Shown here: positions 22,167-32,176 of the stretch, in pieces | Position numbering within the stretch: the stretch's first letter is position 1 | Layout of the letters: each line of letters begins with the position of its first letter | Source: Halisarca cf. caerulea | Taxonomy: Eukaryota; Porifera; Demospongiae; Chondrillida; Halisarcidae | Assembly (NCBI GenBank): GCA_963170055.1 | Contig: CAUJGJ010000378.1 | Location: 135,001-199,000 of the forward strand | Direction: 5' to 3' | DNA length: 64,000 bases | Made by a program: the position numbers and the translations under genes | The notes under the pieces: model-generated | What the model was told of the DNA's origin: nothing | Seen by the model: the letters and a program-made list of their open reading frames with translations, nothing else | The model's database searches: none

Positions 22167-25100
22167 ATGGAATATTTGCAATGGGTACCTACCTTACTTC
22201 TATTGTCAGTACTAACAGTACATTCAACAAAATACTCACAGCAAATTGTTGCAATTGTTGACAACTCTAAACAGGTTAAGGAAGCAGCTAAGTATCTTTT
22301 CAACAAACACCCGTTATCTTCTCAAGTGGTGAAGTGGCTTCCCAAGGACCCTACCAATCCTTCGAAAGGAAATGAATTTAAACTGATGGAATGGGATCCA
22401 ACTGCAGGTGGAGGTGCAGGTGACTTTATTGAACAGACCACAGGTACACCTCCTACCTCCAAGGCAATACAGGCTCTGCCTCATAGTGGACGCCTCCAGG
22501 TAGTAGGCCATGGGAGAATTGACGCAACAACCAAGAAAATCACAATGGGTGGAATGGATGCTTTGCAGCTATCTGCAGCACTAAAAACCTTACCAAATAG
22601 TGGTACAACTGGTGCTGTTAAGCGTGTCAGCTTAGTGGGATGCAGTTTGGGGGAACTGAATGACAAAGGAACTGATTTTGTTGGGGATAGATTTGCTGAA
22701 GATCTGCTAAAGGACATGAAAAATACTGTGGAAGAGGTGAGCTCACGTAATGGCATTGTAGGTGTTGATTCTAGCGGAAGAAAAGTGTATGGGGAGTTAA
22801 CAAAAGGGGGTACAATATGGAGGCCAAAAGAAGGGGCTATTACAAAAACTGTCATTAATCTTGATTCCAAAGGCAAAGTGCAGCGAATTGAAGAGAAAAT
22901 TGGACATGATACAGCCAAGTATCAGAGCCCTACAGCTCTGAGCAGAGCATTTAAACCCATTGGAGGCAGCATGGAGTTGGAGGAGCTGACAGCTACAGGA
23001 GGAGCTGTTAACCCAGAATTTGTAACTTTGAGCAATGATGACCTCTTTTCCATTATAACTTCAGTTAAAGACAAAGTTTTTCAAGGAGTGACTGTAGATG
23101 CTAACTGGGATACAAAAGTTACAAAGGAACGTCTAGTTAGAGTGTATGACAAGAAAACCAAGAAAACAAAAGAAATTACAAGGAAGGTTAGAGAATTTAC
23201 CAGTTATGAGGCAGTAACAAAGGAAATTAAACATTGGGGGGAACCTGGATTTGAATTTCCGCAAATGGACAGGAAAACAAAAACATTTTCAACTACAGAC
23301 AGCAGTGGAGCACCTTTCTCAAACAAATATATCTACTATCGGTATGGTGACTTTGTGTACAGTTTGCATGTACAGTCAGATTTACAGCTAAAGGGTCCCC
23401 CCTTTGGTCTGAATCCGTTCTACACAGCTTTAGAGGGAGTCATTGTAAATGAAGACCCAACTGATCCTGCCGGACCAATTAAGAACACTGGACTCGATTT
23501 GTCTAAGTATTCTTTTGGTGATCAGTACAAAATAATGCAGCCTCTAACAGACAATAATTTCTTCTCAGATGCCCGTAAGTGGATGGGTGGTGAACACGCG
23601 CAGATAGGGACAACCAAAACCAATGCAATAAATGGTGAAACTGCTATTGCTATGTTTATGTGTGAAGCCATGCGAGACTTTAGAATCCACGTAACCAACA
23701 AGCTCAGTTTGGACTTAAATGCACATGTTGCAATGTTTGACAGAAATGTATACTATGAAGGTCATCCAATAGGACGCGGTGAGGCTGGTCCTGCCAGAGA
23801 ACATGGAGATAGAGACGGCTATTATGTAGGAAGAAATGGGAAACCAAAGACAAACTTCAAAGTCAAGGCAATCATGCATCTATACGGAGCTCTTCTTCAG
23901 CAATATGGGGAAGGTGGCTTCAGTGACACTACCCGAAACTGTCGAAAACGCCCTGCAAGTAGTACAACAAGCAAAACAATTGACAATACTAAACGACTTA
24001 GAATTATTGATGACTTTAAGGACAGTCTTGAAGAAGTGATGGCAAGTGATCACTATACGGGTTCAAAGTTTATTGAAACCAATAGGGTTATAGCAGGACC
24101 ACTATTTGATGGACCTTATGATGCTAGAGAGGTAGAGGAGCCACAGACGGAGTCAGTTCAAAGTGAGGTTAGTGAGTATCATGGAGCAGAAGATCTGAGC
24201 TTGCCAGTGAGATTATCACAAGCATTGCTGATTGATCAGCTTTATATCAGCAAAAAGATTGCCGAGGATGTAAAAGCACAACAAATAGCTGATGGGAAAG
24301 TCTATAGATTGGTTGATAATTCCATGAATCCGGATTACTTTAGGAATTTCAAAGTCAAATATAGCATTTGGGAACCTTCAGAACGATCCAGTGGTGAGGT
24401 TGTGCACATGGAAACAGATATAGATGAATCCCAAATTACTTCTAAGAATCTCTTGGATGAAATGCATAACCAGGCTCAGAGTTTGCCGGAAAAGGAGGGG
24501 ACAGGAATGACAAACAAAGGCCTCGCCATCTATGGGACAGTTATGGGTGTCAAAGGAACTCTCGAGGCTTTTGAAAGGGGAGATGTGTGGCATGGTACAA
24601 TCAACCTGGCCCAAACCCTTCATGGAATATGTGAAATGAGTTGGGTCGATAGGCAAATATATGAAGGAAGTGGAAGAGTTATGGCTAACTTAGCCCGTGA
24701 AAAAGTTGAGCAAATTGGTGAGACGGTAGGTCATGTTGTAAGTGAAGATGCTGGTAGACTGATAGCGGGAGAAGAATCAGAGATCCTCTCAGCCATTGGA
24801 AAACCTGGAAGGGTTGCTCGACAAGTACCCGTAGTAGGGACAGTATTCGGTTTTTACAACATATACGAAGACCTCAAGCAGCACTCACCCATTGGTTATG
24901 TTGATGCTGGTCTGGACACTTTCCTTACAGTTCTAGGAATATTTGCACCAGAGGCAGAACCATTAGCTATTGCCTTGACCATTATACGCTTAGGCATTGA
25001 CACTTTTTATACTGACATAAAGAAAGAATTGGAAGCCCTCCCCTCTTATGCTAGTGGTGGTGAAAAATTTCTGGCAGTACTTGAAGGGATAGCTGAAGGC

Positions 25101-28100
25101 GTTTTTGACATGATAGACTCTTTTACTGGCAATATGTTGTCAATTCCTTTCAGAGTACATAAATTGGAAAATGAATATGAAAAGAACCAAGAATTTTTGC
25201 GGAAGATGTCAGATTATCACAATTATTTTAAAGTCATAAAATGTGATGGAAACCCAGTCACTGTAAATTTTGCGGAGGGTCAGTTTTCATGGAATGGAGG
25301 GAACATTGTTTTTCATCTTGCAGAAGGAGGAATGGGCGGAGAGCTGATTATGACAAGTATACTCGAGGATGGAAGGGAAAGGCGTCACTTTCATGATGTG
25401 AGATTTGAAGTTCCAGTTACTGACATTGTAATGGGAATTGGTGAATCCAATAAAGTCAGCTATCATAAAGAATCAGTTAAAGTGTTTTGGGTTATACCAG
25501 TTGATGAGAAGAAGATCATATCCGGCTTGCAGGGGGACAGAAGAACTTTGCACGGAGAGTATTTCGGAAACAGTGATAACAATAATTTCTTTGCCATTCA
25601 GAATTTGCCATCCAATCAGCCATTTGAGCTCACAGACTATCACTATGTATTGATAGGAAATGGAGGGAATGATTCTTTCTATCTTGGACCACAGTACACC
25701 TATGTTGAAGGTAATGATGGAGCGGATACTTACTACCTGGATGGTGACTCTACTCACGTCCGCATTTATAATCATGATTCACATGGTACAGTTGATTACA
25801 TGATTATTCCAAAAGAAATTCACGATTTGTCCCTGGCATCAGAGGGCAATGATGCTGTTATCAGATCTGGTTCTAATTTCATTGTTTACCTAGATTCATG
25901 GCATAGTGGTCCTGATTATCAGCATTTAGTCTTTAAATCATCAGAACATGTCTTGTTTCGTATCGAAGATGGTCTTGTTCCATATGCTATCAGTGGAGTT
26001 GGAAGTGAAGGACCTGTATCATTCAATGTGAATTATCTCGGGTTTCCAACAATATCACAACTTATTGGTTCAGATTATGACGATAGCCTGTATGGATACA
26101 ATAACGATGATGTACTTATTCCTGGTAAGGGCAGTGACCGTATGGGTGGTCGTGATGGAGCAGACACCTATGTTATAGAAAATACAGAGGGAAATGATGA
26201 AATAACTAATTACGCAGATGATAATAAAATGGACACAGTTGCCTTTCCAGCAGTGGCTGAGTCCATCAGTGCACAAAGATCCACTGTTGACCATCACGAC
26301 TTGGTAATTCAGTCACAAAGCTATGAGTTGACGATTCACCGTTGGTTCTACAGTGATAGTTTTCAACATATTATGTTGCATTCTGTGGATGGCTTTTTCT
26401 TAGAAATTCGTCATGATACAACTACTGACATTGTCAATTTGATTCCTACTGTGAAAGAAATGGTCCCTGGAGAATATAGTGTTGATCTTCGCAATTCCCC
26501 TTTCTTGAAGCAGGTCACATCAGTAGTTGCAACAGAAGATGCACAAGGTATCACTGGAAATGATCTTGACAACTACATATCAGTAGGAAGTGGTCACAGT
26601 TCTGTAATCGTTTCGGGGAGAGAGGGTTCAGATACGTACATTGTCAAGGAGTCGAGATCCTCAATGACAAGGAGAAGAAGAAATAATGACTACAAAGGTA
26701 TCATTTACAACCGTGCTTTGGATCTTAAAACTGATGTACTTCTTTATGATGCAGACTACAATGACATAAGATTAAGTGTTGATAATAATAATCTGATACT
26801 TGCAACTGCATCATCTTCTGAGCTTGATGTGCTTCTAATGAACTGGTTCACGGAACCCACCTATCAGCATCTCATCATTCGATCAAGAGATGGCATATCA
26901 TTCACTCCTCCTTTGACCATCAGTGATACCATTATCCACAATCCAATGCTTGGGATAACTGTTCTTATGATTGATAATTCCAAATCCCCCACCGATACTA
27001 GAGTGAGTCTTATAGATACAATATTCTTACAAGTCGAGCGTGTGATGGGCTCTCCTCATTTTGATATAATCCTTGGTAATCCACAAGACAATTACATTGA
27101 TCCAAGAGAAGGTGGCAGCTCTATGGTAGGCAACAATGGAAGTGATACATACGTTCTGAAACCTGGATATGGTACCAATAATCTCATTAACAACATTGCA
27201 TCAGATAATGCCTCTGATTCTGTCCTTTTTGGTGCTAATTATGATGACATTACAATCGAACCTGATCCTCAATCTTCGACATTGGTGTATACGGATCCCT
27301 CAAATTCTGCAAATTCATTTTCAGTTGTACTATTCTTCTATGGGCTAAAAGCAAATGCACGTCACCTTACCATTACTTCTAGTGATGGCATTACCTTTAT
27401 CCTGACACCTGATCGTGAGAACGAATTTTTCACTACAAAAGTGCCCATCGCCATAAACAAAGCAGACAAAAATCCTGAAGGCCAAAGCCAGCAAGAAGTC
27501 CATCTTAGTGGGACAGATAAATTTGAAGAGGTGAGAACAGTTTATGGCTTTAAGTCTCAGGCTAACAATATCACTGGGAATGACAAGCCAAACACTATTG
27601 TAGGTGGAGATGATGACGACTACATCCATGGTGGAGGTGGGAATGATGTTCTTAAAGGAGGAGCTGGAAGTAACACCATCATTGGAGGACCAGGAAATGA
27701 CACGCTGAATGGAGGAACTGGGAATGATTACCTGGAAGGAGGACCTGACAATGACATAATATCACCAGGAGCTGGTGACAACTTCATCGATGGCGGAGAT
27801 GGAGATGATACCATTTTGTATGCCGGTGACCCGGTCAATGAAGTTGGTATATATATTGACCTCAACAATGGCATCAGTCAACATTCATATGGGCATGATG
27901 AGATTCATGGAATTGAAAATATCTATGCATCACCGTATGATGACACCTTGATTGGTTCTGCTTTAGACGACAATGTTCTCAATGGTAGGGAAGGTGATGA
28001 TACGTTCATTGCATACGATGGCTATGACATACTCATTGGAGGAAAGGGCTCCGATACATACAACCTACTTGAAGCCTCTGGAACAAAGGTTATAGTTAAT

Positions 28101-28472
28101 GAAGCTGATGATGGATTGCTGGATACTGTTGATTTATCTTTTATTGAGAGTGACAAACTGCGCTATGAGCGTCAGGGAGACAGCTTGATTGTCCGCATTG
28201 CGTCAAAGTTTTTTACTAATTCCCGTGGTGATTCATTTCCAGGTTGCCGTCATCTGAGTATACCTTGGATCATTAACCTGCAACTACCAGATGAGAGTGC
28301 TTCATTCTGTGAGAGTTACAGCCCACGACATCCTACATTGATCCTTCAGAACTACTTAGCTGGGACTGCTCATCGTCATCTCACCTTAGTTACAGCTGAC
28401 TGCAGTCTAAATGATAGATTCCTGAGTCGACTGCCAATCAGGGTTTCGTGCAATGGAAGAACAACATTCTAA
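22167..28472 (+). CDS. Secreted RTX-repeat protein with C80-type cysteine protease domain (toxin-like, bacterial type)
   Basis: One uninterrupted frame of 2101 codons. I start at the ATG at 22167 because it opens a signal peptide (hydrophobic TLLLLSVLTV, likely cleavage near residue 20); the frame upstream is only (CA)n. Residues about 26-235 look like peptidase C80, the inositol-phosphate-activated autoprocessing domain of MARTX and large clostridial toxins: QVVGHG gives His115, VSLVGCSLG gives Cys159, and the 44-residue spacing is typical. Residues about 240-600 are unrecognised. About 780-950 is hydrophobic and glycine-rich, recalling toxin pore-forming regions (inference). From about 1160 to the end lie RTX calcium-binding motifs (GGxGNDxL) in five modules. 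No C-terminal membrane anchor is seen. A long intronless gene of bacterial architecture with a eukaryotic-style signal peptide suggests horizontal transfer and domestication; a defensive, predatory or symbiont-directed role is speculation. Confidence 0.9.
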   Translation: MEYLQWVPTLLLLSVLTVHSTKYSQQIVAIVDNSKQVKEAAKYLFNKHPLSSQVVKWLPKDPTNPSKGNEFKLMEWDPTAGGGAGDFIEQTTGTPPTSKAIQALPHSGRLQVVGHGRIDATTKKITMGGMDALQLSAALKTLPNSGTTGAVKRVSLVGCSLGELNDKGTDFVGDRFAEDLLKDMKNTVEEVSSRNGIVGVDSSGRKVYGELTKGGTIWRPKEGAITKTVINLDSKGKVQRIEEKIGHDTAKYQSPTALSRAFKPIGGSMELEELTATGGAVNPEFVTLSNDDLFSIITSVKDKVFQGVTVDANWDTKVTKERLVRVYDKKTKKTKEITRKVREFTSYEAVTKEIKHWGEPGFEFPQMDRKTKTFSTTDSSGAPFSNKYIYYRYGDFVYSLHVQSDLQLKGPPFGLNPFYTALEGVIVNEDPTDPAGPIKNTGLDLSKYSFGDQYKIMQPLTDNNFFSDARKWMGGEHAQIGTTKTNAINGETAIAMFMCEAMRDFRIHVTNKLSLDLNAHVAMFDRNVYYEGHPIGRGEAGPAREHGDRDGYYVGRNGKPKTNFKVKAIMHLYGALLQQYGEGGFSDTTRNCRKRPASSTTSKTIDNTKRLRIIDDFKDSLEEVMASDHYTGSKFIETNRVIAGPLFDGPYDAREVEEPQTESVQSEVSEYHGAEDLSLPVRLSQALLIDQLYISKKIAEDVKAQQIADGKVYRLVDNSMNPDYFRNFKVKYSIWEPSERSSGEVVHMETDIDESQITSKNLLDEMHNQAQSLPEKEGTGMTNKGLAIYGTVMGVKGTLEAFERGDVWHGTINLAQTLHGICEMSWVDRQIYEGSGRVMANLAREKVEQIGETVGHVVSEDAGRLIAGEESEILSAIGKPGRVARQVPVVGTVFGFYNIYEDLKQHSPIGYVDAGLDTFLTVLGIFAPEAEPLAIALTIIRLGIDTFYTDIKKELEALPSYASGGEKFLAVLEGIAEGVFDMIDSFTGNMLSIPFRVHKLENEYEKNQEFLRKMSDYHNYFKVIKCDGNPVTVNFAEGQFSWNGGNIVFHLAEGGMGGELIMTSILEDGRERRHFHDVRFEVPVTDIVMGIGESNKVSYHKESVKVFWVIPVDEKKIISGLQGDRRTLHGEYFGNSDNNNFFAIQNLPSNQPFELTDYHYVLIGNGGNDSFYLGPQYTYVEGNDGADTYYLDGDSTHVRIYNHDSHGTVDYMIIPKEIHDLSLASEGNDAVIRSGSNFIVYLDSWHSGPDYQHLVFKSSEHVLFRIEDGLVPYAISGVGSEGPVSFNVNYLGFPTISQLIGSDYDDSLYGYNNDDVLIPGKGSDRMGGRDGADTYVIENTEGNDEITNYADDNKMDTVAFPAVAESISAQRSTVDHHDLVIQSQSYELTIHRWFYSDSFQHIMLHSVDGFFLEIRHDTTTDIVNLIPTVKEMVPGEYSVDLRNSPFLKQVTSVVATEDAQGITGNDLDNYISVGSGHSSVIVSGREGSDTYIVKESRSSMTRRRRNNDYKGIIYNRALDLKTDVLLYDADYNDIRLSVDNNNLILATASSSELDVLLMNWFTEPTYQHLIIRSRDGISFTPPLTISDTIIHNPMLGITVLMIDNSKSPTDTRVSLIDTIFLQVERVMGSPHFDIILGNPQDNYIDPREGGSSMVGNNGSDTYVLKPGYGTNNLINNIASDNASDSVLFGANYDDITIEPDPQSSTLVYTDPSNSANSFSVVLFFYGLKANARHLTITSSDGITFILTPDRENEFFTTKVPIAINKADKNPEGQSQQEVHLSGTDKFEEVRTVYGFKSQANNITGNDKPNTIVGGDDDDYIHGGGGNDVLKGGAGSNTIIGGPGNDTLNGGTGNDYLEGGPDNDIISPGAGDNFIDGGDGDDTILYAGDPVNEVGIYIDLNNGISQHSYGHDEIHGIENIYASPYDDTLIGSALDDNVLNGREGDDTFIAYDGYDILIGGKGSDTYNLLEASGTKVIVNEADDGLLDTVDLSFIESDKLRYERQGDSLIVRIASKFFTNSRGDSFPGCRHLSIPWIINLQLPDESASFCESYSPRHPTLILQNYLAGTAHRHLTLVTADCSLNDRFLSRLPIRVSCNGRTTF

Positions 28473-29552
28473 GCCAAGGAAGTACTCATAAATCACATTT
28501 AATCTTTATATAGGCTACAAGGATATATTTCCTCAAGTTTAGTTATTTTAATGATAATCGCAATAGTGCAATTATAGTGTTACTTGCATCTAGTAAACAA
28601 TATATGCTTTTAAAGGAACAAATTACAAGAAGTGACTTTTAATATTAATTTAATCTAACATCAGATATGTTCTGTACATCCTTGTCTTTGTGTGTTGTGG
28701 GTGGGTGTGGGTAGAATAGTCTCACATCTACGTCTAGAGTGTGTACATACACGTTGAAGTTCCATATTTCCGCAGACACCACAAATTATGCATGTAACAT
28801 GTGTTTATGATTATTCACATCATTTACCTTTAGGTTAGTATAAGGTTTAAAAGGTTTTGAAACACACTTAGTCCAGCAATACTTAATAATTATACCATAA
28901 CAGCTAGTGGGAATGTGATGAATATATATACACTAAACCCCATTAAGTGCATGTGAGTGCGAGTGTATGTGAGTGCATGTGTGTGTGTGTGTATGTACAT
29001 ACTTGCATGTATTCCTGTGTAACAACATGCATGCAAGTGTACGTAAATACGTGTATGAGTGTACATACATGTGCACGTGTCCATCTCCTTATATGTATTG
29101 ATATATGATTCAGAAATGAATGACATGCATTTATCGTAATACACTGTCATCGTAAAGCACAATGGTATTGAAAAATCATCAAAATTATTATAAATATGCT
29201 TGCTGACTTGCCCTCCAGTACATTATATATTACTAGAATCGATATCAGATTCTATAGGATATATACAAACTCTTAGTATAAGCAAGACTGCTTAGTCAAA
29301 GATCACAAACTTTAAGGTTGAATTATACAGCTTCTGGCTACGCTGGAATCTTCATCAGCTGTCTAACACAAACTCATCCACCAATTACAGGTACGTGGGA
29401 CAGGCTCGATCCGTGGGATAAACTGGTATATTGCATATCAATGCAATAACAACGTGCGCATACCTAATTATTGTCGTGTACGTGTGGTTATAATCACAAA
29501 TTAAACGATCCGAAGTTAAAATCGAACATACATTAGTTTTGATTGCTATATA

Positions 29553-29586
<34 letters not shown>

Positions 29587-29870
29587 ATGTAGTAAACATG
29601 CATACAATCATACTAATGGCAATAACAATAAAATCATTGTATATCATCTTACAATACAACGGTACAAGAAATAAATTGCTTAGTCTAGATTTTGCCAACT
29701 TGACACTAAAACTAATATTTTTGATTCACGCAAGATTTCCACACAAACCCTGTAAGGATGAATGCACAGTCTTTCCCTCATACTTGGTAAGCACCTGTTG
29801 AAATGAAAGATGCGTTAATCCATGCAGCAATTATCACTGCATTGACTCTGACGTACACTCACACATGCAC
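28473..29870. other. 3' flank of RTX gene and dispersed intergenic block
   Basis: From about 28650 the sequence is a copy of 40300 onwards (shared GTGCATCCTTGTCTTT-like segment, GTGTGTACATACACGTTGAAGT, and CATTAAGTGCATG.GAGTG). From 29260 it continues with the block also seen at 43010-43147 and 45299-45480 (CAGGCTCGATCCGTGGGAT, ACGTGTGGTTATAATCAC). A short (TA)n lies at 29547-29586. No gene is supported. Confidence 0.65.
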
Positions 29871-29874
29871 GTGG

Positions 29875-29930
<56 letters not shown>
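29871..29930. repeat. (CA)n microsatellite
   Basis: CA repeat with one CGCA interruption; the orthologous position in the locus 3 unit is 46183-46237. Confidence 0.95.
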
Positions 29931-29931
<1 letters not shown>

Positions 29932-30014
29932 AATAGTCTAAACTGTAAGTAGTCCCATTTCCCCTGTGACAGTCAGACATTCTGAGGGTCAAACCATGGA
30001 CCCTAAATACTAGG

Positions 30015-30935
30015 TGGGCAATGCATGGGCTACATAAGCATAGGACTAGATGAGCATAGGGCTGGATAAGCATAGGGCTAGATAACCATAGGGCTGGATA
30101 AGCATAGGGCTAGATAACCATAGGGCTGGATAAGCATAGGACTAGATGAGCATAGGGCTGAATGAGCATAGGGCTGGATGAGCATAAGACTAGATGAGCA
30201 TAGGACTAGATGACTGAGCATAGGACTAGATGAGCATAGGACTGGATGAGCATAGGACTAGATGAGTATAGGGCTGGATGAGCATAGGACTAGATGACTG
30301 AGCATAGGACTAGATGAGCATAGGACTGGATGAGCATAGGACTGGATGAGCATAGGACTAGATGAGTATAGGGCTGGATGAGCATAGGACTAGATGACTG
30401 AGCATAGGACTAGATGAGCATAGGGCTAGATGAGCATATAGTGCTGGATGAGCATAGGACTAGATGAGCATAGGACTAGATGAGCATAGGACTAGATGAA
30501 CATAGGACTGGATGAGCATAGGACTAGATGAGCATAGGACTAGATGAGCATAGGACTAGATGAGCATAGGACTAGATGAGCATAGGACTAGATGAGCATA
30601 GGACTAGATGAGTATAGGACTAGATGAGCATAGGACTGGATGAGCATAGGACTAGATGAGCATAGGGCTGGATGAGCATAGGACTAGATGAGCATAGGGC
30701 TAGATGAGCATAGGACTGGATGAGCATAGGACTAGATGAGCATAGGGCTAGATGAGCATAGGACTAGATGACTGAGCATAGGACTAGATGACTGAGCATA
30801 GGGCTGGATGAGCATAGGACTAGATGAGCATAGGACTAGATGAGCATAGGGCTGGATGAGCATAGGACTAGATGAGCGTAGGACTAGATGACTGAGCATA
30901 GGACTAGACAAGCATAGGGCTACACACACATGAGG
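30015..30935. repeat. 16-bp minisatellite array (about 55 units)
   Basis: Units of the form GGACTAGATGAGCATA, with GGGCTGGAT variants and interspersed 4-bp longer units (GATGACTGAGCATA). Only scattered units remain at the equivalent places (about 33230-33330, 46310-46345 and 55725-55800), so the array expanded in this copy alone. Confidence 0.95.
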
Positions 30936-31112
30936 ATAGAGGGGTATAAGGCTTGACGGAGTTCAGTTGGACTGAGTGCACATTTTGTAAATTACTACAT
31001 CCCGTAGCACATACTTTATGTGTGGGATGTAGGAGTTTGTAGAACATGGTAAATAAAGTGGGTTCGGTATTATACAAAACTGGTGTGTGGTTATCAGATG
31101 GTTATCTCACCT
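30936..31112. repeat. Conserved spacer preceding the 29-bp minisatellite
   Basis: Shared with 46345-46530 (GACGGAGTTCAGTTGGACTG, GTGGTTATCAGATGGTTATC) and, more diverged, with 33285-33400 and 55780-55880. It is a fixed part of the gene-unit boundary. Confidence 0.8.
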
Positions 31113-31632
31113 AGTACAAGTGTGTGGTCGGGTCCAACTGGGTCACAAGTGTGTGGTCGGGTCCTACTGGATCACAAGTGTGTGGTCGGGTCCTACTGGA
31201 TCACAAGTGTGTGGTCGGGTCCTACTGGGTCACAAGTGTGTGGTCGGGTCCTACTGGATCACAAGTGTGTGGTCGGGTCCTACTGGATCACAAGTGTGTG
31301 GTCGGGTCCTACTGGATCACAACTGTGTCGTCGAGTCCTACTGGATCACAACTGTGTGGTCGGGTCCTACTGGATCACAAGTGTGTGGTCGGGTCCTACT
31401 GGATCACAAGTGTGTGGTCGGGTCCTACAGGATCACAGGTGTGTGGTCGGGTCCTACTGGATCACAGGTGTGTGGTCGGGTCCTACTGGATCACAAGTGT
31501 GTGGTCGAGTCCTACTGGATCACAAGTGTGTGGTCGGGTCCTACTGGATCACAAGTGAGTGGTCGGGTCCTACTGGAGCACAAGTGTGTGGTCGGGTCCT
31601 ACTGGATCACAAGTGTGTGGTCGGGTCCTACT
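31113..31632. repeat. 29-bp minisatellite array, locus 2 (about 18 units)
   Basis: Same 29-bp family, with point variants (CACAACTGTGTCGTCGAG, CACAGGTGTG, GGAGCACAAG). It ends 33 bp short of the stop codon of the locus 2 gene (31665-31667), so it would lie in the 3' UTR or immediately after it. Confidence 0.97.
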
Positions 31633-31664
31633 GGATTTCTTCACTTCTCTTCAACTTTAAATTG

Positions 31665-32108
31665 TCAATAACAATCATCTGCAAGGTAAACCCACACAAG
31701 GAATGATTGAAAGTGTTTTAAGGACACCACATGTAACGAGAGGATGCTCCTTACCAGAAAATTTCCCCTGCAAAAGTGCATCTCTGACGTCTTCCACAAG
31801 TAGTGGAAATCCTGTCCGCCTAAGAGCTTCAAACACTGTCTCCCAAGTACGTGGGAGGTCTCCAGTACCCTTTTCACCACACAGCCATCGACCTGTTACC
31901 TCCTTGAAACATTCCTCTACTATTGCAAGACATTGCTTGTAAACCACATCTGTGGTCCTAGTCTCCACATGTAAGCGGACAGCAAACTCCTTCCATCTGG
32001 AGTGCATCTTGCTCCCCACAAGACGCCAGAGATTGGCTTCAGTGAGCGTTGGGTCACATTGAAATTCTGCAAATGAATTGACTAATGACTACTCACACAC
32101 ACACACAC

Positions 32109-32176
<68 letters not shown>

